From: Candidatus Gastranaerophilales bacterium
GTDB taxonomy: Bacteria; Cyanobacteriota; Vampirovibrionia; Gastranaerophilales; Gastranaerophilaceae
Length of the DNA: 64,000 nt
Assembly: GCA_944322545.1 (NCBI GenBank)
Contig: CALUPF010000028.1
Location: 1-64,000, forward strand
Direction: 5' to 3'
The notes beneath the pieces are model-generated. The model saw nothing but the letters and a program-made list of their open reading frames with translations. It was not told the origin of the DNA and ran no database searches. A program made the position numbers and the translations under genes. Shown here one piece after another: positions 49,765 through 60,300 of the stretch. Positions within the stretch are counted from its first letter, which is position 1; each line of letters starts with the position of its first letter.

Positions 49765-50343
49765 ATGATGTTTAATAAAAAAAGTGCAATGACATATATT
49801 GAATTGGTAATGGTTATCGCTGTAATTGGTACTGTTGCTGCAGTTGCTTTGCCTACGTTAAAAAGACATTCTCAAAAAACAGAATTTGCTGCCTTGGCTA
49901 AAAAGGCATATATGGACATTGAAGACGCAATGGATAATGCTACTTTAACAGAAGGTCCTATGAGTAATTGGGATTTTAGTAGTAATACAACCTTTTGTTC
50001 AAAATATTTAGCACCTAATTTAACATTGGCTAAAAACAATTGTGCTGCAAACAATTCGGTTTCAACAAGAAGCTTGATGACAATGACAGTGGCTGAATGT
50101 AATGGTTCTTTGTGTCATGTCCATGTAGATGTAAATGGTCAGCAAGCTCCAAACCTGGTTGGAAAAGATAATTTTGAGTTTCAGGTGAATAGAGTTGATA
50201 ATGGGGGGCTTAACAAAGCAGAGACTGTTCAGCCGGCTTCTCATGGTGGCGCTGATTTGTTAAGAAGAAATGGTTGGAAATATACAGATAAGCTATGGCG
50301 CTGTGTATGGACTAGCGGTAACACAAATAAATGTGGCTTGTAA
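49765..50343 (+). CDS. type IV prepilin-like protein 2
   Basis: A 193-residue prepilin, related to its upstream neighbour in leader and helix (KKSA / MTYIELVMVIAVIGTVAA, Glu at +5) and in general fold (VDVNG near the middle; a C-terminal RRNGWKY segment parallel to DDGWNIKY in pilin 1). It has several cysteines (TFCSKY, KNNCAAN, ECNGSLC, RCVW, KCGL). The start is one of two ATGs at 49765/49768, with AAAGG 11-14 nt upstream. The two genes probably arose by duplication and act in the same fibre. Confidence 0.85.
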   Translation: MMFNKKSAMTYIELVMVIAVIGTVAAVALPTLKRHSQKTEFAALAKKAYMDIEDAMDNATLTEGPMSNWDFSSNTTFCSKYLAPNLTLAKNNCAANNSVSTRSLMTMTVAECNGSLCHVHVDVNGQQAPNLVGKDNFEFQVNRVDNGGLNKAETVQPASHGGADLLRRNGWKYTDKLWRCVWTSGNTNKCGL

Positions 50344-50381
50344 CCCTTTAAATCTACTCCTGTTGTACTATTTTAAACAAC

Positions 50382-50410
50382 TTGCCATTTTGTATAATTG
50401 TTAATATAAT
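50382..50410 (+). promoter_or_regulatory. promoter of the RND efflux operon
   Basis: TTGCCA (50382-50387), 17-nt spacer, TATAAT (50405-50410). The -10 and the downstream start region are overlapped by the operator pair at 50397-50434. Confidence 0.7.
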
Positions 50411-50434
50411 AACAATTGTTATCATAATAACAAT
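50397..50434. promoter_or_regulatory. tandem operator, two copies of ATTGTTA-N6-TAACAAT
   Basis: Copy 1 is 50397-50416 and copy 2 is 50415-50434, sharing 2 bp and offset by 18 bp. Each is a perfect 7+7 inverted repeat. They cover the -10 box and the expected transcription start. The form suits a dimeric winged-helix repressor such as MarR or TetR (family is inference). Confidence 0.75.
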
Positions 50435-50460
50435 TGTACGCTATGGAGAGGATGTTTATA

Positions 50461-51624
50461 ATGAATAAAAAGTTAGTCATAGGGATAATTATCGCAATAA
50501 TTATCGTCCCTATCGTGTTTAATAAAGCTGCAAGTATAATAGGTGCAAAAATTATGGCAGAAAGACAAAAAATGCCAACACCTGTTGATGTTGCAGTTGC
50601 TGAGGAAAGCGTAATTTACCCAAGAACGGAATCTGTTGGTCGTATAGAGGCTAAATATTCCGTTGATGTAGTAGCGAGAATCAATGGTTGGTTGCAAAAA
50701 AGATACTTCCAAGAAGGTGCTTTTGTAAAAAAAGGTCAAACACTGTTTTTGATTCAGCCAAATGAATACGCTATTGCCGTTCAACAGGCTCAAGCCGCTG
50801 TAAGACAAGCTCAAGCTGCTTTAATAAATTCCGAAAAAGAATTAAAACGTGCCCAAGAGCTTGTTAAAAACGATTTCGTAAGTAAATCTTATTACGACCA
50901 AGCTTTGGCTACTCGTGATCAAAATAAAGCAACATTAGATGTGAATAAAGCTAATCTTGCTGCTGCTCAATTAAATTTGAGTTATACAAGAATCACATCA
51001 CCTGTTGATGGTAAAGTTGGTAAAATTCTTATCACAGAAGGAAACCTTGTGAATGCGCAATCAGGACCTTTGACAAAAATTGTTTCAACAAGTCCAATTT
51101 ATGCATATTTCAATATCAAAAGTGAGGAATATGTACAGTATATGAAAAAATACGCAGGTCCAAAACACAAAGACCTTTCTGAAACTGATGTTAAAATAAC
51201 ACTTTCAGACGGCTCTGAATACAAGGAAAAAGGTAAGTTGGAGTTTGTTAACAACGAGGTTGATCCAACAGCCGGTACAATTGCTTTAAGAGCTACTTTT
51301 GAGAACAAAGATAATTTGTTAGTACCAGGCGACTTCGTTAACGTAGTAGCTATTGCTAAAAAGCCAGTAAAGGTTGTAGTTGTTCCACAAATTGCGGTTT
51401 CTGACAGTTCTAATGGTACTTACGTTTGGACTATTAATGAGCAAAGTCAGGCTAAACAAAAATACGTGAAAATTGCTACAAAACAGCAAGGTGACAAATG
51501 GATTGTGCTAGATGGTCTACAACCGGGAGAAAGAGTTATCACAAAAGGTTTCCAACGACTTAGAGATGGGGCTGCTGTTGTAGTTGATGAAAAAGCTACA
51601 GAAAAAGCAGAACAAAAAGGTTAA
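50461..51624 (+). CDS. RND efflux periplasmic adaptor (AcrA/MexA-type)
   Basis: Membrane-fusion protein of a tripartite pump, 387 residues. It has an N-terminal membrane anchor (VIGIIIAIIIVPIVF), a biotinyl-lipoyl half (VVARINGWLQKRYFQEGAFVKKGQ), an alpha-helical hairpin (RQAQAALINSEKELKRAQ), LNLSYTRITSPVDGKVG, a beta-barrel, and the C-terminal GLQPGERVITKG. The start is the ATG at 50461 with GGAGAGG about 9 nt upstream. It is first in the adaptor-permease-outer-membrane operon, under the double operator. Confidence 0.93.
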   Translation: MNKKLVIGIIIAIIIVPIVFNKAASIIGAKIMAERQKMPTPVDVAVAEESVIYPRTESVGRIEAKYSVDVVARINGWLQKRYFQEGAFVKKGQTLFLIQPNEYAIAVQQAQAAVRQAQAALINSEKELKRAQELVKNDFVSKSYYDQALATRDQNKATLDVNKANLAAAQLNLSYTRITSPVDGKVGKILITEGNLVNAQSGPLTKIVSTSPIYAYFNIKSEEYVQYMKKYAGPKHKDLSETDVKITLSDGSEYKEKGKLEFVNNEVDPTAGTIALRATFENKDNLLVPGDFVNVVAIAKKPVKVVVVPQIAVSDSSNGTYVWTINEQSQAKQKYVKIATKQQGDKWIVLDGLQPGERVITKGFQRLRDGAAVVVDEKATEKAEQKG

Positions 51625-51654
51625 GTTAGCCGAATAAAAGGTAAAGAGTAATCA

Positions 51655-54600
51655 ATGAATAACAATCAAAATAATCAGGATAAACAAAATAATAAAGATT
51701 TGTATTTCTTTATACGAAAACCGAGATTTGCTATTGTAATATCTATTTTTATTACATTAGTCGGAGCTATTGCAATGTTAGGTTTGAAACTGGAAAAGTA
51801 TCCTAACATTACACCACCTCAGATTACAGTTAGTGCTTCATATCCTGGGGCGAGTGCTGACGTAGTGGAATCATCTGTTGCGTCCATTCTTGAATCTCAG
51901 ATAAACGGTGTTGAAGATATGTTGTATATGATTTCAACAAGTTCTGATGAATCATATCAATTACAAATCTATTTCAAAGTAGGTTCTGACAGAAACATTG
52001 ACTTAGTAAATGTTCAAAACAGGATTCAACAAATTCAACCAAAGCTTCCTGAAGATGTTAAAAGACTTGGTGTAACAGCTAAACAAAGAGTTTCTGGTGC
52101 AGGGGTTGCAATTTTGAATTTGGCTTCTACTGATGGTAGATATTCACAATTGGATGTTACTAACTATGCTTCTATTTTTATCAAAGATGAAATTGCTCGT
52201 TTGCCTGGTGTTGGTGAGGTTGGTGTATATGGTGCCGGCGATTATTCGATGAGAATATGGCTTGATACTGAAAAAATGGCAAACTTAAATGTTTCTGTGT
52301 CAGAGGTTCAAAATGCAATAAACACTCAAAACGTTCAGGTTTCAGCAGGTGCGTTAGGTCAAGAGCCTGGTCCTGATAAACAAAAATTTCAAATTACATT
52401 AAGAACAAAAGGCAGACTTCTTGAACCTTCTGAGTTCGAAGATATCATAGTACGTTCGAATCAAGATGGTTCTAGTATAAAAATCAAAGATATTGCTAGA
52501 GTTGAATTAGGTTCTGAAACTTATTCAAGAAACGGTAAAGTTGATGGAAAACCTGCTGCTTTGATGCAAATTGTACAAATCCCTGGTGCTAACGCTATTG
52601 ATATCGTTAATGAAGTTAAAGCAAAAATGGCAGAGGTTTCAAAAACAATTCCTGATGGTATGGAATTGTCTATGGTTCACGATGACACATTGTTCATTAG
52701 AGAATCAATGAAAGAGGTTGTTAAAACAATTATTGAAACTTCAATTATCGTTGTTGCAATCATTTTCGTATTCTTAGGAGACCCAAGGGCAACTTTGGTT
52801 CCATTGATTGCAATTCCTGTGTCTTTGATTGGTACTTTTGCGGCTTTGCCTATGTTTGATATGTCAATCAACTTGCTGACTTTGTTTGCGATGGTATTAG
52901 CCGTTGCGACCGTAGTCGATGACGCGATTGTTGTAATTGAAAACGTAAAAAGGCACTTAGAAGAAGGAAAATCTCCAGTAGAAGCTACACAGATTACAAT
53001 GCAGGAAATCGGTGGAGCTTTGGTTTCAATGGCGTTAGTTTTGATGGCTGTATTTGTGCCTGTTAGCTTTATGCCAGGATTGTCAGGTTTGATGTATAAA
53101 CAGTTTGCTGTATGTATTGCTGTGTCAATTGCTTTGTCAGCTGTTTGTGCGTTAACCCTATCACCAGCTTTGTGTTCTATTATTTTAAGACATGAAGACC
53201 CTAATAGAAAGCCTTCAAACAAAGCATCTGCTGCTATTAAATGGTTGTTTATGGAATTTAATGTTTATTTCCAAAAATTGACCGATATTTATATGCATTA
53301 CGTAAAAAAACTTGTGTATAACAAAAAACTTACTCTTGCTATTTATGGCGGTATAGTTGTGTTAATGCTTGTTTTGTTCAAGGTAATACCGACAGGGTTT
53401 ATTCCTGATGAAGACCAAGCTGTATTAATGGCTCAAATTAACTTGCCTGCTGGTGCTTCTATTGCAAGAACAACAGAAGTTACAGAAAGAATGGATAAAA
53501 TTCTTCAAAAAACAGAAGGAGTTGAGGGAAGAATCGTTTTTGTTGGTATGGGACCTTCAAACCAAGCGTTTATGGTAATCAGACTTGATGAATGGAGTAA
53601 ACGTGAGTTTAATATCTTCCAAAAATTGATCAGAATGATTCAAGGCAAAGAAACAGATTTGTCTGTTACCGCAATTCAAGGCAGAGTTAGAAAAGAATTT
53701 AGTCAAATAAAAGATGCACAAATTGGTGTGTTCTCTCCACCTGCTATTTCAGGTATGAGTATGTTAGGTGGTTTCGAGTTCCAAATGTTGTCTAAGGGTG
53801 AATATACTCCACAAGAGCTCGAACAATATGCAAATAAGTTGATTCTTGCTGCTAATCAGCATAAATCATTGTCTAACGTTTATACTCAATATCAGGCAAA
53901 TATGCTTCAGTATATTGTGAACATTGACTATCAAAAAGCTTTAGCGCAAGGTATAAATCTTTCAGAATTATACAGTACATTGTCTTCAACCTTAGGTACT
54001 TATTATGTAAACGACTTCAACAAATTAGGTCGTGTATTTAGGGTTCAATTGCAAGCTGAACAAAAATTCAGAAGAAGTGCAAATGACTTAACTGGTATTT
54101 ATGTTAAAAACAGTGCTGGTGTAATGGTTCCTATTACAACTGTTGTCTCTTTAGAACAATCAGTAGGTGCAGGTTCAATTACAAGATACAACCAATATAG
54201 AAATGTTCAATTCTCTGGTAACGCTGCAGCAGGCAAAAGCTCAGGCGAAGCAATGAAAGCGATGGAAGAAGTTGCAAATGAAGTGCTTCCAAAAGATATG
54301 GGCTTTGAATGGTCTGGTACATCAAAACAAGAGTTGGAATCAGGCGGACAAACTACGATGATTATTGGTTTAGCATTGACGTTTGTTTATTTGTTCCTTG
54401 TTGCGTTGTATGAAAGCTGGTCAATTCCGTTTGCCGTACTGTTGATTTGTCCATTGGCTGCTGCTGGTGCACTTTTGTTCCAACTTATGATGGGTCAGGC
54501 CTTTGACCTTTATTCTCAGGTTGGTATGATTATGCTTATCGGTTTGGCTGCTAAACAGGCAATTTTGATTGTAGAATTTGCGAAGGTGCTTCATGAGGAC

Positions 54601-54888
54601 AATGGATTGTCTATTGAAGATGCTGCAGTTGAGGCTGCTCATATAAGGTTCAGGGCGATTATGATGACGGTTGTAGCTTTCGTAGTTGGTATGTTACCGT
54701 TGATTTTGGCTCATGGTGCAGGTGCATCTTCAAGAATTTCAGTTGGTTCTACTGTATTTGGCGGTATGATGGCAGCTGGTACAATTGGTACTGTTATGAC
54801 GCCTGCTTTTTATGTTATCATTCAGCACTTTGTTGATTTTGTTTTGAAAAAAAATCAACAACAAAAAGTTGAAAATGACGAAAACTAA
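51655..54888 (+). CDS. RND multidrug efflux permease (AcrB/MexB-type, HAE1)
   Basis: A proton-driven inner-membrane pump of 1077 residues. Twelve membrane helices are arranged 1+5+1+5 with two large periplasmic loops. Helix 4 contains [11 protein letters not shown], with the Asp pair used in proton relay. The N-terminal [23 protein letters not shown] is typical (FxRPxFA). The hydrophobe/amphiphile type is favoured over heavy-metal (CusA) because metal-binding Met clusters are absent. AAAGGTAAAG lies upstream. Substrates may include antibiotics or bile-like detergents (family knowledge). Confidence 0.95.
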   Translation: MNNNQNNQDKQNNKDLYFFIRKPRFAIVISIFITLVGAIAMLGLKLEKYPNITPPQITVSASYPGASADVVESSVASILESQINGVEDMLYMISTSSDESYQLQIYFKVGSDRNIDLVNVQNRIQQIQPKLPEDVKRLGVTAKQRVSGAGVAILNLASTDGRYSQLDVTNYASIFIKDEIARLPGVGEVGVYGAGDYSMRIWLDTEKMANLNVSVSEVQNAINTQNVQVSAGALGQEPGPDKQKFQITLRTKGRLLEPSEFEDIIVRSNQDGSSIKIKDIARVELGSETYSRNGKVDGKPAALMQIVQIPGANAIDIVNEVKAKMAEVSKTIPDGMELSMVHDDTLFIRESMKEVVKTIIETSIIVVAIIFVFLGDPRATLVPLIAIPVSLIGTFAALPMFDMSINLLTLFAMVLAVATVVDDAIVVIENVKRHLEEGKSPVEATQITMQEIGGALVSMALVLMAVFVPVSFMPGLSGLMYKQFAVCIAVSIALSAVCALTLSPALCSIILRHEDPNRKPSNKASAAIKWLFMEFNVYFQKLTDIYMHYVKKLVYNKKLTLAIYGGIVVLMLVLFKVIPTGFIPDEDQAVLMAQINLPAGASIARTTEVTERMDKILQKTEGVEGRIVFVGMGPSNQAFMVIRLDEWSKREFNIFQKLIRMIQGKETDLSVTAIQGRVRKEFSQIKDAQIGVFSPPAISGMSMLGGFEFQMLSKGEYTPQELEQYANKLILAANQHKSLSNVYTQYQANMLQYIVNIDYQKALAQGINLSELYSTLSSTLGTYYVNDFNKLGRVFRVQLQAEQKFRRSANDLTGIYVKNSAGVMVPITTVVSLEQSVGAGSITRYNQYRNVQFSGNAAAGKSSGEAMKAMEEVANEVLPKDMGFEWSGTSKQELESGGQTTMIIGLALTFVYLFLVALYESWSIPFAVLLICPLAAAGALLFQLMMGQAFDLYSQVGMIMLIGLAAKQAILIVEFAKVLHEDNGLSIEDAAVEAAHIRFRAIMMTVVAFVVGMLPLILAHGAGASSRISVGSTVFGGMMAAGTIGTVMTPAFYVIIQHFVDFVLKKNQQQKVENDEN

Positions 54889-54917
54889 AGGAATAATGTT
54901 TATTAATCAAGGATTTG

Positions 54918-56774
54918 ATGGAAGAAATGAATAAGAATTTAAAAACATTAATAATATCTTTTATAGTTATAGGTCTAATGAGTTCTACAACTCCAGAGGC
55001 ATTTTGTTTGAGTTTAGATTTGTTTAAAAAGAAAGATTCAAACAAGGTCGAAAAACAACAAAAAACTGTTGAGAAAAAGGTTGTTAATGAGCAAAAAGAG
55101 CAAAAAAGCTTTTTCAAAATATCAAAAGCAAAAAACGATGAAAAACAAAACATCAAAAAAGAAGAGCCTGTAAAAAAAGAAGAAGTGAAAAAACAAAAGT
55201 CTTCTGAAGAGAAAAAACTTGAAGAAAAAAATGTTAAAGATTCTAAAAAGCTCGAGAAGCCAGAAAAAGCTCAAAAGCCTAAAAAGGTTAAAAAAGCTAA
55301 AAAAGAGAAGTACGATGATACTTTAGTTACAGCAAAGACTGACAAAAATAAACCATCAGTTAGAATCATTGTAAAAGGTAATAAAAAGGCTGATAGCAAA
55401 AATCAGCAAGATAAAAAAACTAAAAAGAAGAAATCTTCTAAAAAGGGACAACCGGAAATAAAAGAAATCCAAATGCAACAGCCACCAGAAACTTTGCAAG
55501 AAGAAGCTTTTGCGCCGGCTAATGCAGTAGAAGGTTCAGTTTCTGCAACTCGTATTATTTCTGTTGATGATTGTGTAAAAATTGCTTTAGAAAACAATCC
55601 TACAATTCTTTCACAATTAATCAGTAAAGATATCTATAAAAACCAAATTGCACAAGCTTGGTCTAACTATTTCCCAACGATATCAGCTCAAGCTAGTTAT
55701 TCAAGAAACGATATGATGGTAACTAACTTTAAATTCCCTATGCAAAAATATAATTTGTGGAATATGCCTAGTTTGAGTTTCAATCAGTTGATTTATGACT
55801 TTGGTAAAACAGGTGCTCAAGCTGGTGTTGCGAAAAAGACCTATGAAGCTGCTCGTGAGACTTTGCAATCTAGCATAAACGAGGTTGTTTATCAGGTTAA
55901 AAGTGCTTATTTCAACCAATTGTATTTACAACAGCAGGTTGAAGTTTATGAAGAATCAGTGTTGCAATATCAAATCCACTTAGAACAAGCAAAAGCGTAT
56001 TATGCAATTGGAGGTAAAGCAAAAATTGATGTTTCAACAGCTGAGTATAACTTGGATAACACAAAATTGACTTTAGTTCAGGCTAAAAATGCTGTAGAAA
56101 GCGGATTTGCTCAACTTACAAATGCAATGGGTGTTCCTGAATTTGCAAAGTTTGACATCCAAGACAGATTGGACAAAAGAAAATATAACATAACTTTTGA
56201 CGAATCTTTGAAAATAGCTACACAACAAAACCCAGCACTTCTTGCTGCTAAAAAGAAAATGGAAGGATCAAAACTGCTAGTTAAGTCTTCAAAAGTTGCT
56301 TTTTTACCTGATATCACTGGCTTTGGCTCTTATTCAAGAGGTGGTGGTGAACCTTCAAAAGACTATGGATATCAAATTGGTGCTGGTATTTCATACACAA
56401 ATTTGAACTTATTATTACTAAAACAACAGGTTGATCAAGCTACTTTGACTTACAAAAAAGATCAGGCTGATTATGAAACACAACGTCAAAAAGTTTATCT
56501 TGATGTAAAACAAGCATACATACAGCTTAAAAACGCACAGGAATCTATACCGGTTGCGCGTGCATCAAAAAATGTTGCTAAAGAACGTTATGATTTAGCT
56601 GCAGGCAGATACAAAGCCGGCTTAGGTGATGCAATTGAGCTAAAAGACGCTCAAACTGAATATATGAATGCAAAGTTGCAATATTACAATACATTGATGC
56701 AATATCATATTTCAGCTGCTAACTTAGAAAGAGTTATTGGCGCACCATTGACTGCGACTGAGGTTAATCTTTAA
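54918..56774 (+). CDS. TolC-like outer-membrane efflux protein with long Lys-rich insert
   Basis: Third component of the RND pump, 618 residues. The signal peptide is cleaved near residue 30. About 150 residues follow that are extremely rich in Lys, Glu and Gln (units such as KPKKVKKAKKEK), then an OEP domain from about residue 215 (ISVDDCVKIALENNPTILS) with the two structural repeats (NQLIYDFGKTGAQ and YEAGLGDAIELKDAQ-like RYKAGLGDAIELKDAQ). The insert has no counterpart in classical TolC. The start is ATG at 54918 with AAGGA 4 nt upstream; ATG 54927 is an alternative. Confidence 0.9.
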   Translation: MEEMNKNLKTLIISFIVIGLMSSTTPEAFCLSLDLFKKKDSNKVEKQQKTVEKKVVNEQKEQKSFFKISKAKNDEKQNIKKEEPVKKEEVKKQKSSEEKKLEEKNVKDSKKLEKPEKAQKPKKVKKAKKEKYDDTLVTAKTDKNKPSVRIIVKGNKKADSKNQQDKKTKKKKSSKKGQPEIKEIQMQQPPETLQEEAFAPANAVEGSVSATRIISVDDCVKIALENNPTILSQLISKDIYKNQIAQAWSNYFPTISAQASYSRNDMMVTNFKFPMQKYNLWNMPSLSFNQLIYDFGKTGAQAGVAKKTYEAARETLQSSINEVVYQVKSAYFNQLYLQQQVEVYEESVLQYQIHLEQAKAYYAIGGKAKIDVSTAEYNLDNTKLTLVQAKNAVESGFAQLTNAMGVPEFAKFDIQDRLDKRKYNITFDESLKIATQQNPALLAAKKKMEGSKLLVKSSKVAFLPDITGFGSYSRGGGEPSKDYGYQIGAGISYTNLNLLLLKQQVDQATLTYKKDQADYETQRQKVYLDVKQAYIQLKNAQESIPVARASKNVAKERYDLAAGRYKAGLGDAIELKDAQTEYMNAKLQYYNTLMQYHISAANLERVIGAPLTATEVNL

Positions 56775-56790
56775 TTCTTGGCAATGGTTT

Positions 56791-57357
56791 TTATTTTAAT
56801 TCAAGATTCATATTCTCATCAGTGATAGGGTTTTTGAACGTTACTCTAGCTGATGGGTGATGATTGTGTAGCGCCATTGTTTTAAATTCAATATAGCTGC
56901 CAACAGGAATTTCAGCTGGTAGTGTCGCTTGTTTGTCGAATCTTTTGGCTTCTTGGGTTGCTCCGACATTACCTGCTGCGTTGCTTACTATTACAAATGG
57001 AACAGCGATTACAGCTCCTATTAACGACAATGTTAATGTAGGTAACGCTAATGCAGCTCCAGCTGCTAGTGTTTCAGCTGAAGCTCTCACTCCTAGTCTT
57101 TTTACAGAAAGATAAGCTACTTTATCAGATGCATTGTCCCATATGCTCACGTTTTCAATTGTCACAGGTTCATTATATATGTTTTTTATTGTATATTCGT
57201 ACCCTGTGTATTTTTTTGAGAGTCTGCTATGTAGGTGTCTTGATTTTCTTTCTATTTTTATATAGTCGTTTTCTTCTGTTTTTGTCATAGAAAACGCTGG
57301 ATATGTAATATTAAATAACATCATAAATAAAATGATTAATGATGCTGTCTTTTTCAT
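56791..57357 (-). CDS. secreted protein with central hydrophobic segment, unknown function
   Basis: A 188-residue protein not assigned to a family. The signal peptide is cleaved near FSM (residue 23). It has a beta-rich portion (YTGYEYTIKNIYNEPVTIEN) resembling an immunoglobulin-like or FxLYD-type fold, a long Ala/Leu hydrophobic segment (residues about 95-130), then another beta-rich stretch with a NHHPSARV patch. GGGGGA precedes the ATG. It lies 16 nt downstream of the 1164-residue gene and is probably co-transcribed with it. Confidence 0.75.
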   Translation of the reverse strand: MKKTASLIILFMMLFNITYPAFSMTKTEENDYIKIERKSRHLHSRLSKKYTGYEYTIKNIYNEPVTIENVSIWDNASDKVAYLSVKRLGVRASAETLAAGAALALPTLTLSLIGAVIAVPFVIVSNAAGNVGATQEAKRFDKQATLPAEIPVGSYIEFKTMALHNHHPSARVTFKNPITDENMNLELK

Positions 57358-57373
57358 ATGTATTCCCCCATTT

Positions 57374-60300
57374 TTACTGATTCGTTTCTTCAGTGCGTGT
57401 GAGTTCCGCCATTATTTGTTGCAGTTTCAAAAATTTGTTTTTATACATTTGTTGAACTTCAGGCGGTTGTCCTGATGATAATATTTGATTATATATGAAT
57501 GCAAGGATATCTGCAATTTTGGGAAGGTTTAAAAGAATTCGGTTTTTTAATCCTATGTCAAAAGCTTGTTCCGCGCAGAACAGTGCTTGTTCAAATTTTC
57601 CTGTGTTTAACATAAGTTCACTATAAAATGTTTTGAAAATCATAACTAAGTAATCTGATGCGTTTTCATCGTTTTCCATTGACACCATTGCATTATTTAA
57701 AATGTTTAATGCTAGTTCAACATTACCTTCTAAAAGTGATATTTGGGCTGTTAGATACCAGCTTAGGTAGGTTATATTTTTAATGCCCTTGTCTGATGAT
57801 GAGTCTGTAATACTCAAATAGATTTGTTTGGCTTTTTTGAAGTTTCTGAGATTTTGGTAAGCATAGCCAATCATCAATTCACAAAACAGTTCCATTTGGT
57901 GGAATCTTAGGCTTGATGCTTGAATTTTTGCGTTATAGATATAGTTACCTAAATTGTTCCAATCTTGATATTTCAAAGATACAAGCGCTTGTAAAAGAGG
58001 GAAAAGGATTTGTGAATATTTATCATTAAGCCCTTGTTGGATTAGCTCTTTCATTGGTGCAATTATATCTTTTCCGTGGATAAATTCATCTAAAAGCCAC
58101 AAGAATTTAAAGCAGGTGTAGTTTTGTGGTGCTTTGGAAATTATATTTTGAAGATATTCTTGAGTGTCAGGTTTTAGCTGTATGATTCTAGAAATGCTTG
58201 TGAAAAACAGTGCGTCTAAAATTGCATCATCAAATTGTTTTTTTGAAAAACCTTCAGGTAGTATTGATTCATCGATTGTTGAAATATCAATGTCTTTAAA
58301 TAGTTCATCAGACAATTCAATACATTCATTAAGTCTGCCTAAGTTATAGTAGATTTCGATTGTAACCATATTCACAAGAAAATAGTTCAAGTTAAAATTC
58401 TTGTCTTTTGGATTAAATGAGCTTCTTTTGGTTCTAGAAATTATTTTTCCGATGTATTCTAAAGCGTTGTGATAGTTACCGCTAATTAGACAACTTTGTA
58501 CAAGTTTGTTTGCAACTTCTTTTATTTTTTGATCATCGTTTTGTTGTTCAAGATTATCCAAAAGCATTTGAAGGAAATTCATAATTCTGTCAGGATAATA
58601 TTTGTATAACAGTGAGGCGAGTTCTGAGTAAACATCCATTTTGACCTGCTCAACTGTTGTATCTGTTTGAGGGTCGATTACGTTACTGACTAATGAAAGG
58701 AATTTATTTGTATTATTCAAATATGCGCTAAAATCGCCTAATTGACTAGAAATCATTGCTAGCGAGTGATATTGCGCAAAGGCCTCTTTTTTTAAAGTTG
58801 ATAACTCTAAAAGCTCTGCTTTTGTGGCGTTTGGAATATCCGTTTTTATGTAGATTTTTTCTAAAATGTTTATGATTATGTCGTATAGTTTGTCGCTTTC
58901 AATTGAATTAATGAAGTTTGATCTGTATAAATTGAAGTTGTTTATGACAAAGACATTGTTTTCTGCTTGTTTTATAAGGCTTAATTGCTCAAGATATTTA
59001 AGCAGTTTGAGTGCGTCATTTATTTCTAAAAGCTCAAGGACTTGTAGTGAGATTTTTTCTCCAATAAGAAGCATTGATCCGAATAGTTCATAAGCATTTT
59101 GTTTATTTTTTAGGTGTAATATTCGTTTTTGTACGAGCTCATTTATGTCTTTTGGGATTACGAGCATTCTGTCTTGGGATATTTTATATTTTCCGTCTTT
59201 TAGTTCAAGGATTTCGTCATCTGTCAGGTATTTAAGTGCCTGTTCGAAATAGAAATCTGAGCCTTTGGTGTTTTCTAAAACTTTTTCGAAGAAGAAAGAG
59301 TTTTGTATGTTTTTCAGTTTAGACGAATTTTGAGCAACTATGTTTTTGTTTGAATCAGGTTTTAGTTGAATTTCAAAGTAGTTGTTCGAGGTCATAAGCT
59401 TGTGGATTTTTCTGTGGAATGCAAATTTCTCATCACAAGAAACTAAAAAGCTTACGTTTGAAAGATATTTGTTGTCGATTAGATATTTTATTATTTCAAT
59501 AGAACCGTCATCTGCATTTTCAAAATCTTCTATGACAAAAAGTGTTTTATAAGGAATAGTTCTGATAAAACTAGCAAATGTGTCAAAGTATGTGAATCTT
59601 AAATCTTCAGGATGCGTGTGTCCGTCGGTATGCATTAGATATAAATCTTGGATGCATTTTTCTTGAGAAAGAGCTTCTACGATTTCTGGGTTAAGTAGAA
59701 AATCTGTTTCTGTTACATTTCTGTAATTGGCTATTATCTGTTTGAAAAGCCCATATGGTGTGTTTTTACTTTTTGTTGAACATGCAAATCTGATAATGTT
59801 TGTTTCAGGAAAAGCTTGTTCGAGTTGTTGATTTGACGTTAGTGAAAGTTTTGCGCTTCTTTCATTGCCACATACTGTAATAATAGGATTTTCAAGCTGT
59901 TGTGCATAAATTTCTGATAAAGTGTCCAAAAGATTTGAACTTTTAGCTTTTAAAAATGAGCAATGTAAGCTTGAGAAATTTATCAATTCTTCAGGAGATT
60001 CTTCTTCAGGTTCAAAATCTACGTTTTTAGGTAATTTTATGAGGTTAGGATCTTCTTGTTCTTCTTCTTTTTCGAGTTTTACAAGTTTTTGAAGTACAAG
60101 TTCAAAGAACATAACCATTTTGTTTTTGATTAAAATTGCACTTAATGACAAATAAGGATAATCTAGTTTTGTTTCTTGGTATATGTATGAATCTACAACG
60201 ACTTCTACATTATTGAAAAGATGAGATCTACCACTTGATGAATATACGACATTTATGTTTAGTCCTGCTTTGTATTCAGATGGTTTTGCGTAGACATCTC

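Noticed and set aside
51655-54888. Heavy-metal (CusA-type) RND pump
   Set aside because: The sequence follows AcrB/MexB-type motifs and lacks Met-rich metal sites.
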